A stretch of 9,099 nucleotides of DNA, taken from positions 1-9,099 of the forward strand of contig CACYDQ010000282.1 of NCBI GenBank assembly GCA_902773215.1. The letters are read 5' to 3'. This document shows, piece by piece, positions 1-7,559 of this stretch. Both the position numbers and the translations under genes were made by a program. The stretch comes from an uncultured Spirochaetaceae bacterium (GTDB taxonomy: Bacteria; Spirochaetota; Spirochaetia; Treponematales; Treponemataceae). Position 1 is the first letter of the stretch. Each line of letters begins with the position of its first letter. The notes beneath the pieces are model-generated. The model was not told where the DNA came from, did not search any database, and saw only the letters and a program-made list of their open reading frames with translations.

Positions 1-2
1 CG

Positions 3-1790
3 GACATAGAGGAATTCAAGGGGGACGTAGATCTCCCCACCGACGCGGAATTTGAGGAGGCCGAGAAGCTCATCTCGTCCGTGGAGTCCCTGCACGAGCG
101 GGAGCTGGACTTGTCCGGCGAGCTCAAGCGTATCAACGAGGCCTACAACGAGACGCTGGCCTTTGCCAAGCTCAATGTTCCCGCCTCCCAGCTGGAGTCC
201 CTGTCATTCCTGACCCTCCGCATCGGAAAGATTGACCCCGCCAACTACGGGCTCATAAAGAATTCCCTCGGCGACAAGGCGATTGTCACTAAGCTTGGCG
301 AGGACGGCAGCAGGATCCTCGTGGCATGCTCCAAGAAGATGCGTTTCTTCGTGGACGGTGAGCTGGACAAGATTGGCTTCGTCAAGGTCGATTTGCCCAA
401 GGACTTCACGGGGGTTCCCGAGGATGCCCTCAAGAAGCTCAAGGAGGAGAAGGAGGGAAAGGAGAAGGAGCTTGCCGACTTGGAGGCCGAGCGCAAGAAC
501 CTCGCTACGACCCATTCCGAGCTTCTCTTCCGCCTCCTGCAGTCCTATTCGCTCGGCGCACAGCTGACCGCCGTGCAGAACAGGCTTGAGTCCACGCAGT
601 TCGTCTACCGGATAACGGGCTGGATTCCTGCATATCTCGTGCATGACCTGATGAAGAAGATAGACACCCTGACCGAGGGCAGGACCGCGCTCCGCGACTT
701 CATGCCGAGTGAGGTGGCGACCGTCGTCTCCGGGCAGGAGAAGGTACCCGTCCGCCTCAAGCACGGCAAGGTCGTGCAGAACTTCGAGCGGATGATTTTC
801 AGCTACGGGTCGCCCCTGTATGGGACGATTGACCCGACCCCCTTCGTCGCCCTCTTCTTTACCCTCCTCTTCGGCATTATGTTCGGTGATGCGGGGCAGG
901 GCCTTGTGTTCTTCATCCTCGGTATCCTGATGACCAAGAAGAAGGTCAAGATTGGCGGCTGGGAGAAGTTCAACTGGGTGTTCGTCTGCATCGGTATCAG
1001 CAGCATGATAATGGGCCTCCTGACCGGGGAGTTCTTTGCCAACGAGAAGATTCTTGCCCCCTTCGGGCGCTTTGTCACCGGCTTCTTTGGGGAACCGCGC
1101 GACCAGATACTGCCGATGATGCCGACGGGCAGCAAGGAATCGATCCTGCGGATGTTCCTCTTCTTCGGCTTCACCGTCGCGGTCGGTTTCGTCATCAATA
1201 CGCTGGGCCTTATCATAAACATCATCAACAAGTTCTCGCTCAGGCGGACCGGTGAGGCGGTCTTCGGCAAGACGGGCATAACGGGGGCATTCTTCTTCTG
1301 GTACGTTATCGTCTTTGCCCTCCGCATCGCTTTGTTCCACCATGTGCCCGCCATTTACGACTGGGTCCTGATTGGTGGCAGCCTGCTCGTGACTGCATTC
1401 GGAGAGCCGCTTGCCAGGCTGGTTGACGGCCACAGGCCCGTGCTTGAGAACGGCGTGTTCGCGGCGATAATCGGGGCCATCGTCGAGATTATTGAGGTTG
1501 TCTCGTCCTATCTGTCCAACACGGTCTCCTTCGTCCGCGTCGGAGCGTTCGCCCTTGCCCATGCCGTCCTTGGCTACATCATCGAGATGCTGACCGAGGT
1601 CACGCCTGGTCCTGCGGGCATCCTCGTCGCCATCGTCGGCAATGCGATTGTCATCGTGCTTGAGGGAATGATCGTCGCCATCCAGGTAGTCCGCTTGCAG
1701 TACTATGAGTTCTTCAGCAAGTTCTTCAGCGAGACGGGGCGCGAGTTCAAGCCCTTCATCCTGAGTTATGGGGCTTTGCGCAGTAAGTAA
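3..1790 (+). CDS. atpI: V-type ATPase subunit I (membrane stator subunit a), 5' end cut by window edge
   Basis: Subunit I of the V/A-type ATPase, the membrane stator that forms the ion half-channels against the K ring and anchors the peripheral stalk. The frame is open from base 3 through the GTG at 81 to the TAA at 1788-1790, giving 595 visible codons. That GTG is therefore an internal valine and the real start is upstream. The N-terminal half is soluble and charged, with a coiled-coil stretch around codons 405-530 (repeated K/E). From about base 830 it becomes a multi-spanning membrane domain, beginning with the family-like TPFVALFFTLLFGIMFGDAG. Two conserved arginines are visible: codon 1536-1538 in SFVRVGAFALAHA and codon 1692-1694 in VVRLQYYEFFSKFF. 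They match the positions of the two functional arginines (R735/R799) of yeast Vph1, recalled from knowledge rather than aligned by software. It is the first visible gene of the I-K-F-E-A-B-D operon. The family identification is secure. Confidence 0.95.
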   Translation, partial: DIEEFKGDVDLPTDAEFEEAEKLISSVESLHERELDLSGELKRINEAYNETLAFAKLNVPASQLESLSFLTLRIGKIDPANYGLIKNSLGDKAIVTKLGEDGSRILVACSKKMRFFVDGELDKIGFVKVDLPKDFTGVPEDALKKLKEEKEGKEKELADLEAERKNLATTHSELLFRLLQSYSLGAQLTAVQNRLESTQFVYRITGWIPAYLVHDLMKKIDTLTEGRTALRDFMPSEVATVVSGQEKVPVRLKHGKVVQNFERMIFSYGSPLYGTIDPTPFVALFFTLLFGIMFGDAGQGLVFFILGILMTKKKVKIGGWEKFNWVFVCIGISSMIMGLLTGEFFANEKILAPFGRFVTGFFGEPRDQILPMMPTGSKESILRMFLFFGFTVAVGFVINTLGLIINIINKFSLRRTGEAVFGKTGITGAFFFWYVIVFALRIALFHHVPAIYDWVLIGGSLLVTAFGEPLARLVDGHRPVLENGVFAAIIGAIVEIIEVVSSYLSNTVSFVRVGAFALAHAVLGYIIEMLTEVTPGPAGILVAIVGNAIVIVLEGMIVAIQVVRLQYYEFFSKFFSETGREFKPFILSYGALRSK

Positions 1791-1801
1791 TCGGGTTTCT
1801 T

Positions 1802-1815
1802 GCCGGGTTTCCGGC
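1802..1815 (+). other. Small intercistronic hairpin between atpI and atpK
   Basis: A perfect 5-bp GC stem (GCCGG / CCGGC) with a 4-base GTTT loop lies 11 bases after the atpI stop and 33 bases before the atpK ATG. The octamer CGGGTTTC also occurs twice here, at 1792-1799 and 1804-1811. There is no T tract directly after the stem, so a standard terminator is unlikely. It could be an RNA-processing or stabilising element that raises K expression relative to I. Function is inferred only from position. Confidence 0.3.
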
Positions 1816-1836
1816 TGTAAATAAACAGAATCTTTT

Positions 1837-1841
1837 AGAGG
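1837..1841 (+). promoter_or_regulatory. Ribosome binding site of atpK
   Basis: AGAGG lies 7 bases upstream of the ATG at 1849, a good Shine-Dalgarno match and spacing. It contrasts with the next gene, atpF, which has no visible site. This fits K being needed in many more copies than F. Confidence 0.6.
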
Positions 1842-1848
1842 TAACGTT

Positions 1849-2181
1849 ATGAATAGGAAAATTTTGCTTGCTTTGGTCTTGATGCTCTCCGTGTCTATGG
1901 TCGCTGTCTTCGCGCAGTCCCAGGCTTCTGCCCCTGCGGAAGGCCAGGCGGTGGAGCAGGCTGCCGGTGCTTCCTCCGGTCTGAAGTATGTCGCGGCCGC
2001 TCTCGCTGTCGGAATCGCCTGTATCGGTGGTGGTTCTGCCGTCGGCAAGATTGGTGCCGCCGCTATGGGTGCCATGAGCGAGAACGCGGAGCTTTCCGGA
2101 AAGGCGCTCCCCTTCGTCGGACTTGCCGAGGGTATTTGTCTCTGGGGCTTCCTTGTGGCCCTCTTCATCATCCTGATGTAA
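1849..2181 (+). CDS. atpK: V-type ATPase subunit K (rotor ring proteolipid, c-type subunit)
   Basis: The 110-residue proteolipid forms the rotating membrane ring that carries ions past subunit I. Residues 1-22 look like a secretory leader: basic NRK, a hydrophobic core, then a VFA-Q possible cleavage site. A polar Ala/Gln/Glu-rich linker (about 23-45) follows, and then a single helical hairpin. Helix 1 (about 46-77) holds the Gly-rich IGGGSAVGK. Helix 2 (about 86-109) holds the ion-binding carboxylate Glu94 in GLAEGICLWG. With one hairpin it is the 8-kDa F-type-like form rather than the 16-kDa double-hairpin form of eukaryotes or Enterococcus. The Gln and Ser/Thr ligands typical of Na+ rings are absent: Gly61, then Glu94-Gly95-Ile96. 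Proton coupling is the simplest inference. It has a good ribosome site and sits between subunits I and F. Confidence 0.93.
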   Translation: MNRKILLALVLMLSVSMVAVFAQSQASAPAEGQAVEQAAGASSGLKYVAAALAVGIACIGGGSAVGKIGAAAMGAMSENAELSGKALPFVGLAEGICLWGFLVALFIILM

Positions 2182-2185
2182 ATAC

Positions 2186-2521
2186 ATGGAATACTTTGTC
2201 ATTGGCGAACGGGAAATAGTCCTGGGCTTCATGCTCGTCGGGGTCCCGGGGGCTGCGGTATCTAACAGGGATGAGGCGCTCGAGGTCTTCCTCGACGTCA
2301 TCGGTCAGTCCCGCAGCCTGAACAGGATTTCGGCGGCTTCCCGTCCGAAGGTCTTGATTCTGACGGAGGACGTGTCGGACATGATCTCCCATGAGGTCGA
2401 GGCCCATCAGATGACAGGAAAAGCTCCTCTTGTGGTTGAGATTCCCGGCTTGGGTGGTCATATCGAGGGCCGGAAGACCCTTACTGAGGCCATCAGGGAA
2501 GCCGTCGGAATCCAAGTCTGA
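2186..2521 (+). CDS. atpF: V-type ATPase subunit F (central shaft)
   Basis: The small 111-residue shaft subunit binds subunit D in the rotating central stalk of V1. The N-terminal strand EYFVIGEREIVLGFMLVGV and the C-terminal PLVVEIPG (residues 81-88) are the two family hallmarks, in a CheY-like alpha/beta fold of normal length. The ATG lies 4 bases after the atpK stop. The 20 bases before it contain no purine-rich ribosome site, so translation probably depends on coupling to atpK. This would help limit F to the low copy number expected of a shaft subunit. It is encoded directly after K here, whereas many archaeal-type operons place F just before A. Confidence 0.9.
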   Translation: MEYFVIGEREIVLGFMLVGVPGAAVSNRDEALEVFLDVIGQSRSLNRISAASRPKVLILTEDVSDMISHEVEAHQMTGKAPLVVEIPGLGGHIEGRKTLTEAIREAVGIQV

Positions 2522-2553
2522 GGAAGATATAGGGTACGGAAAAGTAGCAGCTT

Positions 2554-3192
2554 ATGGAAGAATTACGTTCAACAGATGCCTTGGACAATGAAATCAGGAA
2601 CGAGGCCCGCAAGCGGGCCGGGAAAGTTCTTGAGAAAGCCAAGGAAAACGCGCAGTCGCTGAAAGACGGCGTGGAGAAGAAGCTTTCGGACGCACAGGCC
2701 CAGGCCGAGAAGCAGTCCGCCGGGCGGCTGGACCTGTACAGGAAGAATATCGACGCGTCCGTTCCCCTTGAGAAGGGGCGTTACCTTGTTTCGTTCATAT
2801 ATGACTCGGTAATTGATGCTGTCAACGCTTTCCTTGAGGGGGCGGGGGCCGGCAAGCGGCTGGAGATGGTCGCTTCCCTGGCTGAACGGAGCAAGCCTTT
2901 CCTTGCCGGCAAGGAGCTGGAGGCAACTGTCGTCGGATTCGACAAGCAGGCCGCCGGGAAGATGCTGGAGAAGCAGTTTGGCAAGGCAATAGTCTCTTGC
3001 GAGACGGGCGACAGCCACCTTCTTGACGACGAGAGTCTCCCTGGCCTTAAGCTGCGGGAAGGCATTATCCTCAGGGCGAGGGATTCTTCCATAAGCTGCC
3101 GCCTGACGCTGGATGAGAAATTGAAGGGAATTTTGGATGACAAGTCTTATGAGCTGTCCTCGACGCTCTTTGGCGGGAGGTTGCCGGAATGA
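2554..3192 (+). CDS. atpE: V-type ATPase subunit E (peripheral stalk)
   Basis: The 212-residue peripheral-stalk subunit links V1 (A/B) to the soluble part of subunit I. Residues about 8-70 are a long charged Ala/Lys/Glu/Gln-rich helix (coiled coil). The rest is a globular head ending in the family-like [20 protein letters not shown] and a final helix ending LFGGRLPE. The overall sequence is divergent, so the call rests on architecture, the C-terminal pattern and operon position. It lies 32 bases after atpF. The closest upstream purine run (GGAAAAG, 2539-2545) is only a weak ribosome site. Its TGA overlaps the atpA ATG as ATGA. The usual partner, the small G/H subunit, is not seen in the window. 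Confidence 0.87.
   Translation: MEELRSTDALDNEIRNEARKRAGKVLEKAKENAQSLKDGVEKKLSDAQAQAEKQSAGRLDLYRKNIDASVPLEKGRYLVSFIYDSVIDAVNAFLEGAGAGKRLEMVASLAERSKPFLAGKELEATVVGFDKQAAGKMLEKQFGKAIVSCETGDSHLLDDESLPGLKLREGIILRARDSSISCRLTLDEKLKGILDDKSYELSSTLFGGRLPE
3175..3180 (+). promoter_or_regulatory. Ribosome binding site of atpA, inside the atpE 3' end
   Basis: GGGAGG lies 8 bases before the ATG at 3189 and 11 bases before a second in-frame ATG at 3192. The spacing favours 3189, which also forms the ATGA overlap with the atpE stop. Confidence 0.6.
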
Positions 3193-4955
3193 TGGAAGGT
3201 AGGATTACCCGCATCTCGGGGCCGATTGTATACGCGGAGGGACTGGATGCTTCTGGTCTCTACGATGTCGTTGATGTCGGCGACAAGAGGCTGGTCGGTG
3301 AGATTATCCGCCAGGACAAGGGCAAGGCGACAATAGAGGTCTATGAGGATGACAGCGGGATGAGAATCGGCGAGAAGGTCGTCAGTACCGGCCGTCCCCT
3401 TTCCCTCAAGCTTGGACCGGGACTTGTCGGCACGATTTACGATGGCATCCAGCGTCCGCTCAAGGATTTGTTCGACCAGGAGGGTGCGTTCCTGAAGCCG
3501 GGTGACAGGACCAGCCCGATTGACAGCAACAAGAAGTGGGAATTTACCCCTTCCGTGCAGGAAGGGGCGGACATACAGCCGGGCATGGTGCTGGGAACCG
3601 TGCAGGAAACCGGGTCTATACTGCACAAGATAATGGTGCCGCCGCTGACCAAGGGCAAGAAGCTCAAGTCATTCAAAGGTGCTGGAAGCTACACCGTCGA
3701 TGATGTCATAGGCGAGACGGACTTGGGCGAGAAGATCTGTCTGTCCCAGTACTGGCCTGTCCGCACCCCCCGGCCGTTCAATGAGAAGCTCGAGGTCTCA
3801 CAGCCGCTCGTCACCGGGCAACGCGTTATAGATGTCTTCTTCCCTCTGAGCAAGGGCGGGACTGCCGCGATTCCGGGAGGTTTCGGAACCGGCAAGACGA
3901 TGACCCAGCATGCTGTCGCCAAGTGGTGCGACGCGGACTTGATTGTCTACATCGGATGCGGCGAGCGCGGTAACGAGATGACTGACGTTCTGACCGACTT
4001 CCCCAAGCTGATTGACCCCCGTAACGGACGCTCTCTGATGGAGCGCACGATACTGATTGCGAACACCTCGAACATGCCGGTCGCGGCCCGTGAGGTATCC
4101 CTTTATTCCGGTATCACGCTCGCTGAGTATTACCGTGATATGGGTATGCACGTCGCCATCATGGCAGACTCAACGAGCCGCTGGGCTGAGGCCCTGCGCG
4201 AGCTTTCCGGCCGCATGGAGGAGATGCCGGCGGAGGAGGGCTTCCCCGCATACCTGCCGACCCGCCTTGCCCAGTTCTACGAGCGGGCTGGTCGTGTCTA
4301 CAGCCTGAACGGGGCGGAAGGCTCCGTCTCCGTCATCGGTGCGGTCTCACCGCCCGGAGGCGACTTCTCCGAGCCTGTCACCCAGCACACCAAGCGCTTT
4401 ATCCGCTGCTTCTGGGCTCTGAACCGCGAGCTTGCCAACGCCCGCCATTATCCGGCAATCGGCTGGATTGACTCATACTCTGAGTATGCGGAGGAGGTTG
4501 AGGACTGGTGGAACAAGCTGGATCCCCGCTGGGCTTCCATCCGCGTCAAGGCCTTGGATTTGCTCAAGAGGGAGCAGAGGCTGGAGCAGATTGTCCGCCT
4601 GATTGGAGCCGACGCGCTTCCTGAGACGGACCGCCTGATTCTCACTGTCTGCGAGATGATAAAGAACGGCTTCCTGCAGCAGAGCGCCTTTGACGACATC
4701 GACCAGTATTCGGTTCCCGAGAAGGAAGTCCAGCTCCTGATGCTGATAATGGAATTCTACGACAAGGCTCTTGCCGCGGTCAAGGCCGGCGTTCCCCTGC
4801 TCAAGATAATGGAGCTGGGAGTCCGTGGCGAGATTGTCCGTGCCAAGTCGGTCGTCGCCAATGATAAGCTGGACGAGCTTACGACGATACAGAACCATAT
4901 AGAAGACCAGATGGGCTCTCTGGAGCGGATGTACCGCAAGGATTCAGTGATATGA
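3189..4955 (+). CDS. atpA: V-type ATPase catalytic subunit A
   Basis: The catalytic subunit of V1 hydrolyses or makes ATP in the A3B3 hexamer. At 588 residues it is the normal length. It has an N-terminal beta-barrel (about 1-70), the A-type 'non-homologous' insertion (about 110-190) and a nucleotide-binding core. The core holds a Walker A GGFGTGKT at 230-237 (Lys236) and GCGERGNEM at 256-264, where Glu259 corresponds to the catalytic base of F-type beta subunits. The Walker B strand [12 protein letters not shown] follows at 321-332 (Asp327). A helical C-terminal domain completes the protein. All catalytic residues that can be checked by eye are intact, so this should be an active enzyme. It overlaps atpE by ATGA at the start and atpB by ATGA at the end, which indicates translational coupling. 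Two adjacent ATGs make the start uncertain by one codon. Confidence 0.98.
   Translation: MMEGRITRISGPIVYAEGLDASGLYDVVDVGDKRLVGEIIRQDKGKATIEVYEDDSGMRIGEKVVSTGRPLSLKLGPGLVGTIYDGIQRPLKDLFDQEGAFLKPGDRTSPIDSNKKWEFTPSVQEGADIQPGMVLGTVQETGSILHKIMVPPLTKGKKLKSFKGAGSYTVDDVIGETDLGEKICLSQYWPVRTPRPFNEKLEVSQPLVTGQRVIDVFFPLSKGGTAAIPGGFGTGKTMTQHAVAKWCDADLIVYIGCGERGNEMTDVLTDFPKLIDPRNGRSLMERTILIANTSNMPVAAREVSLYSGITLAEYYRDMGMHVAIMADSTSRWAEALRELSGRMEEMPAEEGFPAYLPTRLAQFYERAGRVYSLNGAEGSVSVIGAVSPPGGDFSEPVTQHTKRFIRCFWALNRELANARHYPAIGWIDSYSEYAEEVEDWWNKLDPRWASIRVKALDLLKREQRLEQIVRLIGADALPETDRLILTVCEMIKNGFLQQSAFDDIDQYSVPEKEVQLLMLIMEFYDKALAAVKAGVPLLKIMELGVRGEIVRAKSVVANDKLDELTTIQNHIEDQMGSLERMYRKDSVI
4938..4942 (+). promoter_or_regulatory. 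Ribosome binding site of atpB, inside the atpA 3' end
   Basis: AAGGA lies 9 bases upstream of the ATG at 4952 and supports that start over any internal one. Confidence 0.5.
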
Positions 4956-6349
4956 AGGGAATAGAATATACAGGCCTGCAGCAGGTCGATGGGCCTATCA
5001 TCGTTGCCCAGCGTACCCCGGACTCTTTCTATGATGAGATTGTATACGTCCGTGACAAGACCGGCGAGAAGAAGACCGGCCGCATCATCGACCTGAATGA
5101 CAAGACCGCCGTCGTGCAGGTGTTCGGCGGGACGACGGGGCTGGACCTGGACTCTACGACCGTGGAGTTCCTGGACAAGCCGATGGAGCTCCGCGTGGGC
5201 CGTGGCCTTCTGGGACGCATTTTCAACGGTCTTGGCGAACCGATAGACGGCTACCCGGACATCGTGTCGAGCACCAAGATAAACGTCAACGGCATGCCGA
5301 TAAACCCCTATGCCCGCGTGTACCCGCGCGACTTCATCCAGACGGGAATCTCTACGATAGACGGGATGAACACCCTGATACGCGGCCAGAAACTGCCGAT
5401 TTTCTCCGGGAACGGTCTGCCTCATAACCGGCTTGCCGCCCAGATAATCAGGCAGGCCAAGATTCTCAGCTCCGATGAGGAGTTCGTCATGGTCTTTGCG
5501 GGGATGGGAATCAAATACGATGTCGCCCAGTTCTTCAAGAATACCTTCGAGGAGAGCGGCGTTCTCTCGAACGTCGTCATGTTCGAGAGCCTTGCCGACG
5601 CGCCGTCGATTGAGCGTATCATCACGCCCCGCTGTGCCCTGACTGCAGCCGAGTACCTGGCGTTTGAGTGCAACATGCACGTCCTTGTCGTGATGACGGA
5701 CATGACTAACTACTGCGAGGCCCTGCGCGAGATAAGCACGACCCGTGGTGAAGTCCCCGGCCGCAAGGGCTACCCGGGCTACCTCTATTCCAACCTTGCC
5801 GAGCTCTACGAGCGGGCGGGCAAAATTCAGGGCAGCACCGGCTCCATAACCCAGATACCGATTCTGACGATGCCGAACGATGACATAAGCCACCCGATTC
5901 CTGACCTGACGGGCTACATCACCGAGGGGCAGATAGTCTTGGACCGCGAGATGAGCCAGAAGGGCCTGTATCCGCCGGTCGCGGGCTTGCCCTCACTGAG
6001 CCGCCTGATGAAGGACGGAATCGGCAAGGGAATGACCCGCGAGGACCATGCCGCGGTCTCCAGCCAGCTTTTTGCGTCCTACAGTAAGGTCAAGACGATA
6101 CGCAACCTCGCCGCGATTATCGGGGAAGAGGAGCTTTCCGACTTGGACAAGCTCTACCTGAAGTTTGGCGACGAGATGGAGGCCCGCTTCTTCAGTCAGG
6201 GCGAGTACGAGGATCGGTCGATTGACGAGACCTTGGACCTTGGCTGGAGGATACTGGGCATCCTGCCCCGCGACGAGCTGTACAGAATCAGCGATGAGCT
6301 TATAGAAAAGTTCATGCCCAAGCAGCCTGAGGAGGGAGCTTCAGCCTAA
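4952..6349 (+). CDS. atpB: V-type ATPase non-catalytic subunit B
   Basis: The non-catalytic partner alternates with A in the V1 hexamer and completes its active sites. At 465 residues it is the typical length. In place of a Walker A it has the degenerate loop [10 protein letters not shown] (152-161), the B-subunit hallmark, so it should not hydrolyse ATP. Arg351 in LPSLSRL corresponds to the arginine finger that reaches into the A site (position 350 in the Enterococcus hirae subunit, as recalled). Other family motifs are [16 protein letters not shown] and [16 protein letters not shown]. The gene starts within the atpA stop (ATGA) and its own TAA overlaps the atpD ATG (TAATG). Confidence 0.98.
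   Translation: MKGIEYTGLQQVDGPIIVAQRTPDSFYDEIVYVRDKTGEKKTGRIIDLNDKTAVVQVFGGTTGLDLDSTTVEFLDKPMELRVGRGLLGRIFNGLGEPIDGYPDIVSSTKINVNGMPINPYARVYPRDFIQTGISTIDGMNTLIRGQKLPIFSGNGLPHNRLAAQIIRQAKILSSDEEFVMVFAGMGIKYDVAQFFKNTFEESGVLSNVVMFESLADAPSIERIITPRCALTAAEYLAFECNMHVLVVMTDMTNYCEALREISTTRGEVPGRKGYPGYLYSNLAELYERAGKIQGSTGSITQIPILTMPNDDISHPIPDLTGYITEGQIVLDREMSQKGLYPPVAGLPSLSRLMKDGIGKGMTREDHAAVSSQLFASYSKVKTIRNLAAIIGEEELSDLDKLYLKFGDEMEARFFSQGEYEDRSIDETLDLGWRILGILPRDELYRISDELIEKFMPKQPEEGASA
6331..6338 (+). promoter_or_regulatory. Ribosome binding site of atpD, inside the atpB 3' end
   Basis: GGAGGGAG ends 10 bases before the ATG at 6349. A strong purine run together with the TAATG junction supports both re-initiation and independent initiation. 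Confidence 0.5.
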
Positions 6350-6975
6350 TGGCAAACAAGCTTAACGTCGCCCCGACCAAGTCAAACCTCCTCGCCATCA
6401 AGGAGCAGCTTGCCGTAAGCACGCAGGGCTATGACCTCCTTGAGCAGAAGAGGGAGATTCTCGTCATGGAGCTGATGCGGATGCTTGAGCAGGTCAAGCT
6501 GCTCGAGAAGTCCGTGGACAAATGCATCGACAAGGCTTATCCGGCGCTCAAGCGCATGCTGATGGCTGTCGGAGGTGACCGGGTGGAGCGGATTGCCCGC
6601 AGCGTCAAGTATGACTTCACGCTGAACCAAAGGCCCACCGTGATCGGAGGGATGAGCTTCACGACGATTGATGTCTCCCTGCCAAAGAAGGAGCTGTTTT
6701 ACTCGTTCTTGGGAACCTTCCCCGACAACGATGAGGTGATGTCGGACTTCTTTGAGCTTCTGTCGCTTCTGACCCGGCTTGCGAGCATCCGGACGATCGT
6801 CTGGAGGCTTGCGATGGAAGTGAAGAAAACCCAGCGGCGCGTCAATGCCTTGGACAAGATGGTCATTCCGCAGAACCGGGAGACTGCCAAGTATATAGAA
6901 GATGTCCTTGAGGAGAGGGAGAGGGACAACGTGTTCGTGCTGAAGGCCCTGAAGGGGAGGCGGGAAAACTCATGA
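6349..6975 (+). CDS. atpD: V-type ATPase subunit D (central shaft)
   Basis: The 208-residue rotating central-stalk subunit is the functional equivalent of F-type gamma. It inserts a coiled coil into the A3B3 cavity and binds F. The N-terminus NVAPTKSNLLAIKEQL is the family signature. Residues about 10-75 and about 140-205 form the two long helices that pair as a coiled coil, with a beta-rich middle segment around VIGGMSFTTIDVSL. The length is normal. It closes the V-ATPase part of the operon. Its TGA overlaps the ATG of the usp gene (ATGA), so the next gene is read from the same mRNA. Confidence 0.96.
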   Translation: MANKLNVAPTKSNLLAIKEQLAVSTQGYDLLEQKREILVMELMRMLEQVKLLEKSVDKCIDKAYPALKRMLMAVGGDRVERIARSVKYDFTLNQRPTVIGGMSFTTIDVSLPKKELFYSFLGTFPDNDEVMSDFFELLSLLTRLASIRTIVWRLAMEVKKTQRRVNALDKMVIPQNRETAKYIEDVLEERERDNVFVLKALKGRRENS

Positions 6976-7469
6976 TAAAATCGCTTTTTCAGAAGGTCGT
7001 GGTCGCCTACAACGGCTCCAAGTCCTCGCTCCACGCCGTCATGTACGCCATACTGATGGCCAAGTGCTATAAGTGCCGCGTCAAGGTTGTGTATGTCGTC
7101 GATGTCGCCACGATACGCCAGCTGATGCTCACGAACTTCCTTGTTGAGGATGAGGGAAAAACCTTTACCGGCAGCCTGGAGGCGGACGGGAACAGGAACC
7201 TGGACTTCGCCGTTGGCCTTGCCAAGTCCAAGGGCGTGAAAATTGAGACCGAGCTGCGCAGGGGTGCGATTTGGTCCGAGATAATAGCGGCGGCTGATGA
7301 CTTCAAGGCCGACTTGATTCTCCTTGGTGGTGCCGATGCCACCGCTCAGTTCTCCACGCTGAAACACGATGTCGTTGGCATGCAGGATGGGGAGATAATA
7401 GGAAGCGCACACTGTTCGGTCATGGTTGTCCGCCAGCCCTACGTGGAGCAGCTTTTCCGGATTGGTTAA
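6972..7469 (+). CDS. UspA-family (universal stress protein) domain protein in the V-ATPase operon
   Basis: A single-domain Usp-fold protein of 165 residues, slightly longer than the usual 140-150. The first strand and loop QKVVVAYNGSKSSLHAVMYA (8-27), the strand CRVKVVYVVD (35-44), ADLILLGG (113-120) and the final GSAHCSVMVVR (144-154) match the family layout. The ATP-binding signature G-x2-G-x9-G-S/T is not intact. GG at 119-120 is followed by a longer segment (ATAQFSTLKHDVVGMQDGEII) before GS at 144-145, and Asn14 replaces the usual Asp of the DGS loop. Nucleotide binding is therefore uncertain. The ATG overlaps the atpD stop (ATGA), and GGGGAGG at 6954-6960 is a possible ribosome site 11 bases upstream. 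Operon position suggests a role linked to the ATPase, for example sensing energy state. That role is inference only. Confidence 0.85.
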   Translation: MIKSLFQKVVVAYNGSKSSLHAVMYAILMAKCYKCRVKVVYVVDVATIRQLMLTNFLVEDEGKTFTGSLEADGNRNLDFAVGLAKSKGVKIETELRRGAIWSEIIAAADDFKADLILLGGADATAQFSTLKHDVVGMQDGEIIGSAHCSVMVVRQPYVEQLFRIG

Positions 7470-7523
7470 AGGATTTGTTTTAAGCTTTTTTTGATAATCT
7501 TTTGTAATATCTCTTTTTTTCAT

Positions 7524-7552
7524 AAGACAAAGCGGGGCTTTTGCTTTATTAT
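7524..7552 (+). promoter_or_regulatory. Candidate sigma70-type promoter for the response regulator and dapL
   Basis: AAGACA (7524-7529; 4 of 6 to TTGACA) and TATTAT (7547-7552; 5 of 6 to TATAAT) are separated by 17 bases in an AT-rich 90-base spacer (7470-7559). Transcription would begin about 7558-7560, at or next to the ATG at 7560, giving a leaderless or nearly leaderless mRNA. The only purine run before the ATG (TAAGG, 7554-7558) is one base away and too close to act as a ribosome site. No convincing intrinsic terminator for the upstream operon is seen in the spacer, which contains two runs of seven T (7486-7492 and 7514-7520). Confidence 0.4.
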
Positions 7553-7559
7553 TTAAGGT

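Noticed and set aside
1800..1827. Internal promoter for atpK (TTGCCG and TAAACA)
   Set aside because: Poor -10 match (3 of 6) and 16-base spacing; no better than chance in this spacer.
204..2171. A 655-codon open frame on the minus strand opposite atpI and atpK
   Set aside because: It is a shadow of biased codon use in the real genes. The product is low-complexity charged sequence with no recognisable domain, and the + strand frames encode clear V-ATPase subunits.
4757..5893. A 378-codon minus-strand open frame across the atpA/atpB junction
   Set aside because: Antisense to two well-conserved genes, with no recognisable family.
7529..7547. AAAGC-GGG-GCTTT hairpin followed by T-rich sequence as an intrinsic terminator of the ATPase operon
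   Set aside because: The stem is only 5 bp, mostly A-T, with a 3-base loop. It lies inside the candidate promoter spacer and is too weak to call.
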